From Lagopus muta (Eukaryota > Chordata > Aves > Galliformes > Phasianidae), in the NCBI RefSeq assembly GCF_023343835.1, contig NC_064439.1, positions 29,737,933 through 29,801,932 of the forward strand: a stretch of 64,000 nt of DNA, in the 5' to 3' direction. Within the stretch, counting starts at the first letter, position 1; each line of letters starts with the position of its first letter. The notes beneath the pieces were generated by a model. That model was not told the origin of the DNA, did not search any database, and saw only the letters and a list, made by a program, of their open reading frames with translations. This document shows, piece by piece, positions 13,029 to 24,888 of this stretch. Both the position numbers and the translations under genes were made by a program.

Positions 13029-13525
13029 ATCTCATGAAGGATTGTGTGCAGTTTGAGGCACTGCAGTATAAGAAGGACATAAAACTATGACAGAGTGTCC
13101 AAAAGAGGGCCATGAAAATGGCAAAGGGTCTGGATAGTAAGATGTATGAAGAGTGGCTGAGATGCCTTGGTTTGTTCAGCCCACAGTAGAGGAGTTGAGG
13201 GGAGGCCTCATGGCGGCTGCGGCTCTCAAAGGGAGCAGAGGGCAGCGCTGAGCTCTGCTGTCTGACAGCAACAGGACCCAAGAGAATGGCATGGAGTTGT
13301 GCCAGGCGGGTGGCAGGTTGGGTGTTCAGAAAAGGTTGTTCACCAGAGGGCAGTGGGAATGGAACAGGCTGCCCAGGGCAGTGGTCGTGGCATCAAGCCA
13401 CAGATGAAGAAGCATTTGGACAATACTTTCGGAAATATGGTTTCAATTTTGAGTGGTCATGTGTGGAGCCAAGAGTTGGACTCAGTGACCCTTATGGTTC
13501 CTTTATAACTCTGGATATTCTACAC
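13029..13525 (+). mobile_element. CR1 LINE 3'-end fragment, plus orientation
   Basis: About 0.5 kb of CR1 3' sequence in sense orientation. It includes the block reading like the VQKRAMKMAKG / LFSP conserved CR1 tail, the GGCTGCCCAGGGCAGTGG motif at about 13368, and the characteristic end around TGTGGAGCCAAGAGTTGGAC and the ACTCTGGATATTCTA tail near 13510. It is 5'-truncated and interrupted by stops, so it is a dead copy. The frame at 13286-13672 runs through it and is not a host gene. Confidence 0.88.
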
Positions 13526-14969
13526 TTCCATGAAAGTGCTTGTGTTTCAAAGGCACCAAACCTTCACCAGCTGCCCCTTTTAAGTAAGTTGTGCAGCAGC
13601 TCTGAAAACTGGGTCAAGAGAGTTTCTACTTTTTTTATGCTATGTGCTCTGCCAGCCCCACGCCTATCATAAAATCCACATCAGGCATTTGCTTTCTATC
13701 TGGGATGTTGCTAAAACTGATCAGTCAGTTTCAGAAGTGACCTACCACCAAACTTAAAATAACAGCTAATCGCCTATTTTAACAAAAGCCCAGATATGGT
13801 AAGTTGTTCTTGCTCCCTCCCAGGCAAACAAGGAAACAAACCTGTTTCCTTTGAAGAAAATAGTGCATGTAGCTGGGAACCTTGGGGCTGGGGCAGCACA
13901 ACATTTCAGTTTACCACTCTTTCCCTTCAGTTGAATTCTGTAAATGCAAATTCTTCATGGCTTCAGAAGCTTTTCATAAGCAGCTGCTGATGTGTGTTAC
14001 CCAGGCTTAACTCTGAGTCTGCGACATAAGCCCTAGGTAATGCTGATGAAATAAGAAAGTACTAAAAAGTAACAAGCCTGACACACAGAAATTTGAAACC
14101 CAAGCAAATACAGAGGGTCCCAGGGGGTGGGAACCAATGAAGACTAAAAATGTCTTTGCTTCTGTAGTTCTTTCAGGGCAGCATAACCAATATGTAAAAT
14201 GTAACCTGAATTCCATGGGGAAGGCTAAAGAGGGAAGCTAAGCTAGGTTTAGCCCCGAAAACATGATTCAAGAACTACTTCAGTTATCTCTGAAGTTAAC
14301 TGACTAGCTTAACTGAGACTCAGCTTTGGGACAGTGGTATTTGAGTGGATAGGGAAACAAGCAGAGTTTATTTTTCTTAAACATTAAAGTCATTACTGTT
14401 AGTAAATGATGCAGACTTTGGTATAGATGGGGAAGGGAGTGGAAGAATCCCTATTTTAGGACTGCACAGAAAAACTGTTTTGTGTACCTGTTTTCTTCTA
14501 AGAGGGGGAAAAAAATACAAATCCCACTGAGTTAACCCAAAGCAAAGAACAGTTTTAGTTTTGCTAGAATGAAGCGCAGCACAAATTCTCGGAAGAGAAT
14601 TACATGGGCAAAACACAATGCTTTTGTGTATTAGTTCCTCTGAGAACAGCAACAAATTTAGCTAGCTTTGATCTTGATGTTGCTTAGAAGTGGGAAGTGA
14701 AAACGCTTTCAGTGGTCTAGTTAAAGGTCATCAGTATCTTTATTCCTAGTTGAAATTCACTGAATACAGTGAAGCAATTCCCCAAATCCAATGTGCTCTC
14801 ACAAGCCTGATTTTACTTTTTTTTCCCCCCGGGCAAGAGACTTTTCTTCAATACCTAAAATACCTACCTCCATGTGCCTGAAAATAGGGGATTAGGGAAC
14901 TCCTCTGAAGAAGTGGTCCCTGCGATAACTTTTCCCAACTAAAATTCTTTCAGCGTTAGTAACAGTGAG
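13526..14969. other. Promoter-proximal upstream DNA
   Basis: About 1.4 kb between the CR1 copy and the CpG island. No exon or repeat recognised. It contains an isolated AAGGTCA nuclear-receptor half site at about 14724, which means little alone. Confidence 0.5.
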
Positions 14970-15240
14970 AACCAAGTCAGAAAGCGCTGTTCGGGCAGCC
15001 GTGCCAAGCAGCTCGCTGTGGGTGCCTGCTGTCAGCCCAAACCCCTGCCCGAACTCTCCCTCCAGGCTGCAATTCCACCTCCACCTGCCAGCCGAGCGAC
15101 AGGCGGGCAGAAGGGCGGTCCTGCCCGTGGCGGGGTGCGGGCGGTCCCGCCCGGGAGGCAGCTGCAGGGCACGGCCGGTTCGGCAGACACTGTAGAGTGG
15201 GGTTCGGGCAGCGGCTGGTAAAGGTTCTATGGGGCTGGTC
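14970..15240 (+). promoter_or_regulatory. CpG-island promoter of the P-glycoprotein gene
   Basis: A sharp rise in G+C and CpG in an otherwise AT-rich region, directly upstream of a splice donor and the coding exons. GC boxes (Sp1/KLF-type) are visible at 15113-15118 (GGGCGG), 15129-15135 (GGCGGGG), 15139-15144 (GGGCGG) and 15146-15152 (CCCGCCC). I see no TATA box at a fitting place, which agrees with the TATA-less ABCB1 promoter of mammals. The transcription start is inferred to lie near the 3' part of the island. Open reading frames across the island on both strands are GC-rich artefacts. Confidence 0.75.
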
Positions 15241-15283
15241 CTCCTGGTCACCAAAAAGAAAGGGCACAGCATGAGGTGTAAAG
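15160..15283 (+). other. Non-coding exon 1 (5' UTR), approximate start
   Basis: The 3' border is a good donor (AAAG|GTAAGCT, exon ending at 15283). The 5' border is not defined by sequence and is placed arbitrarily within the CpG island. It contains two in-frame ATGs (15229 and 15271) that begin an upstream reading frame continuing into exon 2. Intron 1 (15284-16018) holds T-rich sequence and a polypyrimidine tract before the exon 2 acceptor. Confidence 0.6.
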
Positions 15284-16038
15284 GTAAGCTGAAATAATAC
15301 GAAGAAAGGCACAGCCAGGAGCCTTAATTGAGGATGCTTAAGCTAGATATGTATTTTTAATGTCGGGTTGATTATATGTTCTGTTATCCTTTTAGCCTAC
15401 ATCAAATTCATGTGTGTTTCTGCTTGTATGTGTTAAGCTGCATCAAGTAAAGCCTGGGCACAGCTGGCACCTCAGTTGCTTACTGCCTCTAAACTTTTCT
15501 TAGCAGGTGCGTGGCAAAATACATGAGCACATCTTTGGTCCTTAGCATGATAATTATGATTGTATTACATCCATAAGTTTAGTTCAAGCTAACGATGGAA
15601 ACCTTCCATCCTGTACTGAATCATCCACACTAATCCAAATGTGAATCGTCTAGAGACTATTAAAACAGGCTGCTGTTGCTCTAATTTGCACTGTTAGTAA
15701 GATTTCCTCAAAGGCGGTCTTTAATCACACTATTACATGTTTCTTTATCATTACATTTCAGTCAGATAATTGTGCTACTTAAATAAAGTGACACGTGAAG
15801 AAATGCAGATGTAATGTGAACATTCTAAATATCTACTCTTTCCAAACGTTTTGATATGGAACTTTTGATGTTTGGCTTTGTGGGGTATGGGGTAGGGGAG
15901 TTACTTGGGTGTTTGTTTGTTTGTTTTTCTTTCTTTTTTGTGGGGAGGGGGAGAATTTCATTTTTTCCTCTTTTTTCTGCATATGTTTTGTTTAACGTAA
16001 CCTTTGTCTTTATCTCAGAATCATACAAGAAAGAATGA
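15229..16038 (+). promoter_or_regulatory. Upstream ORF overlapping the main start codon (spliced)
   Basis: When exon 1 (ending 15283) is joined to exon 2 (starting 16019), an ATG at 15229 opens a 24-codon frame that contains a second in-frame ATG at 15271. It terminates at TGA 16036-16038. That stop overlaps the main ATG (16035-16037) as ATGA. Such an arrangement can limit or couple initiation at the main start. The call depends on the exon 1 donor and on transcription starting upstream of 15229 (or of 15271 for the 10-codon version). Confidence 0.5.
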
Positions 16039-16086
16039 CAGTGAATCAAAGTGTAAGTTTCACAGAAAACGACATCTCTGAAACTG
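16035..16086 (+). CDS. ABCB1: Coding exon 2: start codon and N-terminus (residues 1-17)
   Basis: The exon begins at 16019 after a TTTATCTCAG acceptor. The ATG at 16035 has A at -3 and is the only in-frame start before the charged N-terminus. It encodes [17 protein letters not shown], polar and acidic, with no signal peptide, as expected for a cytosolic N-terminus. The donor is G|GTAAGTAG. An alternative downstream start is Met22 in exon 3. Intron 2 (16087-17127) shows nothing notable. Confidence 0.85.
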
Positions 16087-19000
16087 GTAAGTAGCAGGCA
16101 CAAAAACAGCATGTGCATTTACAGAGTATATTCCGTAACTCTGTATCTGAAAGTGCATCATAAATCTTTCCTCACCACCACAGAGACAGCATATGTACAG
16201 TATCTAAGTCTGTACACTTGCTGGCAATTTACTGGACATACCTGATTTTTTCTCCTTAATGATTTCAGCCCACTTGGTTTCTGTTGAGAATTCAGTAACT
16301 TAAAGCCACCACCTAGAAGACATTAATGCATGAGTCATTCCACCGACTTCAACAGAATTCATTTACCTGTGTAAAATTCGTATTTAGGTGTGTCCTAGTC
16401 TGGGCTAGAAAATGCTCTTTAGACAGGCTTATTAAGGTTATTTCAAGTTTTTTATATAAGTCTTTTTTTGAACTGACTGATGAGAGAATATGAAAAAGAG
16501 TATACAGAAAATTCTACTCACTCAGCAGTCAAGGATAGTTTGGATGTGAAATTGTTGGTGCATTGAGTCCTTTTCCCAACCATTTCTTTATCCATTTATT
16601 ATATCCCATCCTATGCTTTTACAGTTTTAAGCTTTCTAGGATAGGAGTCCTCTTATGTAGATTATCCTTAGCACAAAGGAGGTGAGGAGGTGATTTACAG
16701 GCAAATGCATGATTCCTGAGTGAACTCACCTGTATTCAGTGTTACCTACACCAATTATAACTTTCACTATAAGCAATTCTGCTTATTTCTTTAGGACTTA
16801 TGTTTTTTGCAGCCACTTCTGTAAGTGTTGAATCATTGCTCAGATAGTCTTTGATAGCTTGTCTGCATTAATATATTCTTAACTGTTTTCATCTCAGAAA
16901 TCTAGCTGGAAGCTTTTTCAGGAGAGGAGCAGGTAAACTGAAGAGAAAGGAAGCTTCAAAAAGAAGAGACTGGTCTGTCCAAGAATAGAAGAAAATATTA
17001 GTCTTTAAGCTTAAAATTGAATTTTTTCTTCTTTTGAAAGCAAAAGAATTATCAGGAAAAGCTGTAACAGACTACTAGAAAAAAAAGTGGAATGTTATGT
17101 TAAGAAAATCTGCTTTTTATTCTGCAGAATTTGCAAGCATGGAATATGATAACCCTTCTTTCCAACATGAGGAAAATCTTGAAGAAAGTGACCAGTTGAA
17201 GGCCAAGAAAAAAAGGTAGGACTTCCTGAACTCAGCAGATTGGCCATGGGTATATTGGGTGCAGGGCTATATTTTTAATATGATTTTGCTAAAAAATGCT
17301 TATGTTAATTGTATTCTGTGTCTTCTAGGAAAAAAGATAAGACAGAGAAAAAGGTGGTTGGCATCTTTGAACTGGTCAGTGCCTGGATTGGCGGCTTACT
17401 TCTTTTGTCATTGTCAATTGTTTGCCTATTAATTGTGATTCAGAAATTGAAAAAAAAGAAAAACACCCCAAAACCCGGAGACCTATGAAGACCTTTGGTG
17501 CTGTTACATAAAGTCCTCGCCTTAGTGTATTGGTAGCACTTAGAGCACTAAAAAGGAATTGGTTTTGGAGAATGAGGCTTACCTGTGCTGAGGCTGATCT
17601 AGGCCATATGTACTGTGCACACCCTTGCCTGGGCTCTGTTTAAAAAGGGTTTGTCCTGTGCTTGATATCTGAAGGACCTGCTGTTTGAGAGGGCTGGGGT
17701 TATGTTTTTGTGACCATTTTTTCTACCTTACAGCTATTCCTAAGTAACTCTACACACAGACTTGCTTTTTCTAAAATAAGAGAACTCCTATTGTTCTGTG
17801 GTTTATTGCATGTCTGTTTACGCTTTGGAAGTGTGTTTAGCACAGTCGAGAATAAAATGTTCTCATTTCAGATGAATCACATCCAGGAGCAGCTATTGAA
17901 GTTCATATTCACTTTTGTTGTTTTTTTTTTTTTATTTTATTTTATTTTTGTTTTTTACTATTTCCAAAGCGAGGAAACATTTAAGGATAAGTAAGCCTTA
18001 AGGTGCAATTGCAGTTAGAGACCTTGTCTTCTGGTAGATCGAAGCAAGGTGCTGATCAATAAATCACCCTTGTTTAAATTTCAATAAACTGTATGTGGGA
18101 CCTACTACAAAATTCTTCTTGTGTTCTGATTTTTCTTTTAGTTGTAGTCTTGCTGCTTTCTAGAATACATAGATGCAAATGTGTTCAGTATGTCTGCTGT
18201 ACTGTATTTAGTATGCGAACTGCCAGGCATAATTTTACTCTTTTTCTTTAATGTTCACGTAGTTCCGCTATGCTGATTGGGTGGATATACTTTTGATGGT
18301 GGTTGGTTTGATCGCAGCTGCTGCTAATGGTACTGGATTACCACTCATGATCATTATCTTTGGAGATATGACAAATGCCTTTGTTCTAAGCGGTGTGAAT
18401 TCAAGTATGTCAGAAGGTAAATTTAGAATTAGACTTCCCCACATACCATTATATTTTGCTACTGGAGCTAAGGCTGGTACATGACATAATGAGTGCATGA
18501 TTAACAAAATTCAACTTTTTGCAAATTACTCGATCATGTTAAATTGTCATGGCTTGAACCAAATAAAAAGTATGTGCCTTATGAATCAGTTTCATCTCGT
18601 GTAGGATGGTGAGGAGAATGAATAACTTCTGTATCATCATTTGTCAGCTACTTGCTATTAGAAGTTCAGAGAAAAATAAATGTGTGTCTGCCACATGTCT
18701 TGCCCTAATTGGAAAATACAAAACACTTTGAAAGTGGTAACCCTATATTGTCATAATTTATCTTTTATGTATGATACATTCATAAGTACTTTTTTCCCCA
18801 CAGGTTCTTCAGTAAATAATTCCAGTTGTCAACCAACTACAGATGTAGATATAGAAGCTGAAATGACAAAGTAAGAGTTGTCATAGTCATTCCATTAACA
18901 GAATATTTGGGGAATTCGTATGCGTGTGATCCCTTTGAGTGGAATCCAAATTTTTACCTGCTCAGAAGGGCTTCGCTGTAATGTGCTGCAGATTTCCGTA

Positions 19001-22000
19001 TTTACTTTGGTGGGGTACATAATTATTGTTGCTTTTTGTGTAACCTCTCCCACAAGAAGCAGTGAGGTTATGTGGTCTTTTGTTCCCTTATCACAGGTTT
19101 GCTTACTACTATGTGGGAATTGGCTTTGCTGTGTTGATCCTGAGCACAGTCCAAGTATGGACATTTTTGATCGCTGCTACAAGGCAAACATCAAGGATTC
19201 GGCGGAAGTTCTTTTTTGCAGTGCTCCATCAGGAGATGGCTTGGTTTGATACTACCCAGATAGGAACACTGAACACTAGACTTACAGAGTGAGGACTCTG
19301 TATTTTTTGTTGTTGTTGTGTTTTTGTTTGCTTTTGACCTCCTGAGCGGGAAGATAAATGGCAGTTTTTGTTTAAACGCTTACAAGATAGTCTACAGAGA
19401 ATTTAAAAGAATAAATGAACAAAACCACTGAAGCCTTTTCCATCACAGTGAAATTAAGACATCTGTGAGGGAGAAATTCATTATTTGTCCACTTCATTTG
19501 TTTCATTTCTGTGATATCAGCACTTGAAAGGGTTATGATGTGAAATGAAGTATTCTACTTGTCTGATGTGGGCTTTGTAGCGTTTATGAAGTATGTGGCA
19601 GACAGTACTAAACAAAAAAATCTGCTGTTTCCAACTATTTACAAATACTGAAAAGCTCTGACACTTTATTGAATGGAAGCGAACTCATGCTTTTATCAAG
19701 TCAGACCTCAGGCTGGACTCAGTCCAATGTCTCTTAGTCCTTGGTACTTTTCCATATTCCTCAGTGGATTTAGATTTTAGGACTATGATTGAAGATGCAA
19801 TAGGACTGTATGTACAAGTTCAGACTTTTCTGGGTCTTAAGACAGCTTTGGTCAGAGCTACGTCCTGAAAAGTGGAAGAGAACCCAAAATGAAATTCCTC
19901 TCAGCTCTAGTGTCTGTACTCACTGAAGAGAAAATGGGAAAGGAAAAACAGAGGTTCTTCCAAATAATGATTTTCATACAGAATGGACATAACAATTTCT
20001 CTGAGGCTGCAACCTAAATTAGGAGTGTGAAATGTATTGGAGAGCACAAAGGAAAGAGTGGTTTGGAGAGGGTCACAGGAGGTGAGTAAGCAGTTTGACT
20101 GCTTACTTGTGTTACTCCATTCGGATTCTGGGTAAGGAAACCAGGTCACACGTGACCTGGTAACAGGGCACAGAAACAGCAGGAAATGGTAGAAAGTAAA
20201 GAAAACTACTCCTAAAAAATAGGTGCCTGCTTTGCTTTGGCCATAGAGAGACTAGTGGTACTGCTCAGTAGCTGCGGTTAGAAGTTTTGGTATCCCAGTT
20301 AGGAAATAGCCATGCAGGATGAAATAGGGGAGAGGTAGAATTATTGAAAGCTAACAATTATCTTTTTTTCTCTATTGTTATTTGCAGTGATATCAACACC
20401 ATTCATGAAGGCATTGGAGATAAGATCTGTATATTTGTACAGTTTTTTTCCACATTTGTGACAGGGATTATTATAGGATTTGTCCATGGGTGGAAGCTAA
20501 CGCTGGTGATTTTGTCAGTCAGTCCACTGCTTGCTGCATCAGCTGCAGTGTGGTCAACTGTAAGTATTCTGGGGTTAACAAACAAAACTAGTTCTTTTCA
20601 TGTACAGAGAGGAGGGTCATAATGGGATAAACCTAGAGTTGTTTCTAAGTTGGGAGGTTTGTTCCACACTTCCTTTATAATTTCTGCTTCTGTAGCTTCT
20701 GTGGGTTCCCAAGCACTTACTTGCATGCCATTCCTCCCATCTGTCTAGTCTGTCTCCATGTCATGTGGCAGGAAGAGAATCTGCATCAGCATCTTCCTTG
20801 CATAGTATTTTTCTTGTGCAGAGCACTGCCTGAAGACACCACATTTCTTGCAGATGATTTACCAGGCTTCATGCTGTTAAGATTTGCATCTATGGAGTAC
20901 GTATAGTCTTCCCTTTCAGACAAGGAAAGGTTTTTTCCCTTGTCATGTACTGTAGCCACATTTATGGGTAGTGCTTGCACTTCCAAGTGGTTACTTACAT
21001 AGGTTTTTTTTACCCCTATTCAAGTATTTCAGAGAAGGCAGGAAGAGTATTGGGAGCTGTAGTGTGATTAGCATACATAATTTAATATTCACTGCTGTTT
21101 TAGATTCTGAACACCTCAGTTTGTGATTTTTTTTTTTTAATATGCTCTTGAGAACCATTCTGAAAAAATGCTGTTTATTCCCATTATCTAGAGAATAGTG
21201 CTATTGCTACAGTCCATTAAATTCTTCCTTATGAAGTAGAGTTCCCATACTTCTTCATGGGAGCCCAACCAGCTACAACTCACCTCCTTAATCCCATGCA
21301 CATAAAAGTGTAGTTTGTACTTGTCCTTAGCCCAGAAAGAATATCTTAAGTCATCAGCTGATGTGATACGGTCTTTAACTGCAGTAGGAACACTATGAGA
21401 AAAGCTGGAGTTGAGAGTAATTCAGGGCCCAGAGGAGATGACCTTGTTTTCCTAATGTTCTGTCCTTTCCCTTGATTGTTAATTGCTCTTATTCACCAAC
21501 ACAGTGTGCATATCACTTCAGTATGCTGCAGTAACATACAGTTTTCAACTTCCAGCTTCTGGCATCCCTTACAGCTAAAGAGCTATCTGCTTACGCCAAA
21601 GCAGGAGCTGTGGCAGAAGAGGTCTTGACTGCAATCAGGACTGTTGTGGCTTTCAATGGACAGCAGAAGGCATTAGCAAAGTAAGCTTTTTGAGCTAATA
21701 CTTGTATTTAAAATACAGAATGTGTGTGAGACTGTGGTTTTCATTTTATTTTGGTTGAGGTTTTTTTGTTTGTTTTCGGAGAGGCAAGGCAGTAAGATTC
21801 TCATTGGCGACCGTTTATTCTTCTGTAAGTGTATAGCTCACCTGAAGATAAACATAACTAGTCATAGTCAATAGAGGCTGTTTGGTGTTATCACTGTAGC
21901 ATAGCCTCAAATTTCTCTTCTGGATGAGATCTGGAGTCTAATTTAGAACTGAAAGCGGTGGCAAGGTTGTCTTTACCTAGTAGTCAAATACAGCCAAGCA

Positions 22001-24842
22001 CATGGTTAATAGATGACTTTTTAGAACATGCATTACTGTTCTGATCTTTGATTAATGGCTTACATTAAAGCCTCACTGGTTACTGGTCTTAAGTAGAATT
22101 GCATCATTGCCTTTTATTGCTGTAATGGTTTGCAAATAACATCTGTTGGCATAATGCAGCGTTGGTCCTAGTCATGTAATCTAGCAACTTACCTTTTACA
22201 AGCCAAATGTGGCTAATCACAAATGTAACACTTGTTACTAGATACATCTGCAAAATGATAATATTAACTACGTAGATACGTTATGTCACTAGTATCATCC
22301 AGCTGGAAAAGGCAAAGCAGAAAATCTAGACTGGATGACTCATGTTTCTTCTTTTTCAACAGCAATTTGTCCCGCTCTTGTGTAAATTTTCTTAGATGGT
22401 AGTTCTAGCTCAGGGTCCTGCTGCTTGCTTCTGCATGTCTCCTTCTAAGGACTGAGTTCTGGATATTCTATATCATATTCTATTTAACTGGATTTGCTAT
22501 GAATTTGCAAAAAATTTGTGACTTCTTTACTTTATAAAAAGTAAAGGGAAAACAAAAAACAAAACAAAAAACAAAACAAAAAACAAAACAAAAAAAAAAA
22601 CAAAAAAAAAAACAAAAAAACAAAAAAAAACCAACAAGAAATGACATAGATTAGACTTTCTTGGTCCTTACCAAGTCCAGTGGTGAGAACTACTTCAAAC
22701 TGCTTTTTAACTATTTTCTCCTTTTTCCATTGTTTTCTGGGTTTGTTTTTTTTTTTTTTCCCCCCGCTAAGGTGACATCTTTTCTCTCCTTCCACACTTG
22801 CTCACGTTAAATGGAAGAAGAGCTTTGGTACTAGTGGCTTTCCTAGAAATTAGTGTCTTCCTGTGGGGTTAACTAGACTTCCCCTACTGACTTTCAAACT
22901 GTAGATTGTGACTCCTACATAACTCTTACAAGGTTACCTCAGAGTTAGGACCCTTCAAGGTATAGTACTTTCACAGTACTTGCGTAGATTGCTCTGAAAT
23001 TAAAGTCTGTTATTTATTTCCATGGAAGCCACAACAGATACAAAAGTGCACAATAACACTATTTGATAGAGCAAATTCTCACCTGCAAAACACTCTTTTT
23101 TTGCATAGGAGCCACCATTAGTTGATGCATTTGGATGAGCTGATCAAAACACTTTACATCTGGTGGTATAACAGCTATACATGTCTGTCCAGAACGTGGC
23201 TTGACTTTCATGTTGCAGCTGCCACTGCTGAAACATACCACCTACTGCCTCGCTGTGCTTACATCCTCTAGTTGGACATTTGTTCAGCAAGAGCTGACGA
23301 ATGTCAATGGATGCTGTTTTTCCTTCATGGAGGGATTCAGTTCCACCTCTTTACTTCATGCACACTTCCATGTCAGATACCAGTCTAGCAGACTGTCCCT
23401 CTGCTGCCATCTGTCGTACAGCAACAACATGTAACTGGTGGGAAAGTTCAGCCTCTGCTGCTGTACCAACAAAATCTGCCTCTGATGTCCTGGGCCAACA
23501 GAACAAAATGAGAGGCATTGCTTTTGGAGCAACCCTCTTACATTTGCAAGGAGCTTTCAGTCATCTTCTGCTCTGGCATCACTCTGGCTTCTATTTAACT
23601 GCCTTCATCCATAGTATTTATTTTTGTGTTCATGTTTATTTATTTGTAAATGTGAATTTGTCTTTGATAGATAATGTTGATAAACATTTTTCAAGACCTC
23701 CTTTCAAGGCTAACGCAAACAAATTGCTCTGGTGATGGTTTTTGTCATGATGATGAAGTCATGCTACTTAAATGTTTTCAAAGTATGCCTTCTGTAGTGC
23801 TGTCATCTAAAAATGTGAACGACAAGATTAGATGATCTCAGCACGTGTCCAAACAAAATTATTCAAAGGAATTCTATATCTGCTAGTCCCTTGTCAAAAA
23901 TACTCTGTACGTTATGTGAAAAGCTAATTGCTTTTGTGATGGAGAAACCTCTTAACCAGAAAAGAGCATAGGAAACACTGATCTGATGGCTTGTCAAATT
24001 ATGGTTTCCCTATCTATTTCAGATATGATACTAATCTAGAAGCTGCCAGACGTGTTGGAGTGAAAAAATCTATTACTACCAATACATCTCTGGGTGTTTC
24101 ACAATTTCTTATTTTTGGATCCTATGCACTTGCATTTTGGTATGGAACAAAGCTCACTGCTGAGGAGCAAGAAAATTATGACATTGGTCGTGTGTTAATT
24201 GTAAGTACAAGAGCGCAACTTTAAAAAAAAAAAAAAAAAAGTAATTCTGCAGAATCAAGAGAGTTCTGTTATGTAAGAAGTGTTTATGATCCCTTCTTTA
24301 TCTGAAGCGTCCATTAAATTAACACCAACTATAGACTTACAGTAGGAAACTCTCAACTAAATTTTGAAATGTTGAGGGTCTCTTAATTTTGATGACATCT
24401 GGAAAAAAAATAAAAAATAAAAAGTAAAAGAGAAAGATGCGTTCTGTTTGTAGGTGATGATTTTAAAAAAAAAAAAAAAAAAAAAAAAGCACATGTGAAA
24501 AAAGTTACCAATCATTGCAGAAAAAAGTGGGAGTGGACAAGAGTAACTGAAATATACCTTTCACTTGAACATTTAATTTCTGTAGAAAGGGTGCCCAGAG
24601 CTGTTCTGGTTATGTGACAGCTAGGTGAGTCTGTAATCACTATTAACATCAAGGCTTTTCTCTCTCTCTTGCAGGTGTTCTTCTCTGTGCTTATTGGAGC
24701 CTTTTCCCTAGGACAAGCAGCTCCCAACTTGGAGAGTGTGGCTAATGCACGTGGGGCTGCCTATGAAGTATATCAAATTATCAATAAGGTAAGAATCTAA
24801 AGAGAAAAGCATTTCAGCCAGACTTAAATATTTCACCTTGTG

Positions 24843-24888
<46 letters not shown>

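Noticed and set aside
13286..13672. 128-codon plus-strand frame
   Set aside because: It runs through a CR1 3' end and matches its typical non-coding tail, not a host protein.
14892..15312. Overlapping frames of 67-126 codons on both strands over the CpG island
   Set aside because: GC-rich sequence has few stops; the frames disagree in strand and overlap the promoter and non-coding exon 1.
18263..18484. Separate start at the exon 5 region as an independent gene
   Set aside because: FRYADW joins in frame to exon 4 as in all P-glycoproteins; the frame simply runs on past the exon 5 donor.
22532..22795. Minus-strand frame of 87 codons with Phe/Leu repeats
   Set aside because: It is the translation of the AAAAC-type simple repeat and T runs.
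23301..23735. 144-codon plus-strand frame in intron 9
   Set aside because: It lies mostly antisense within the deleted mariner element.
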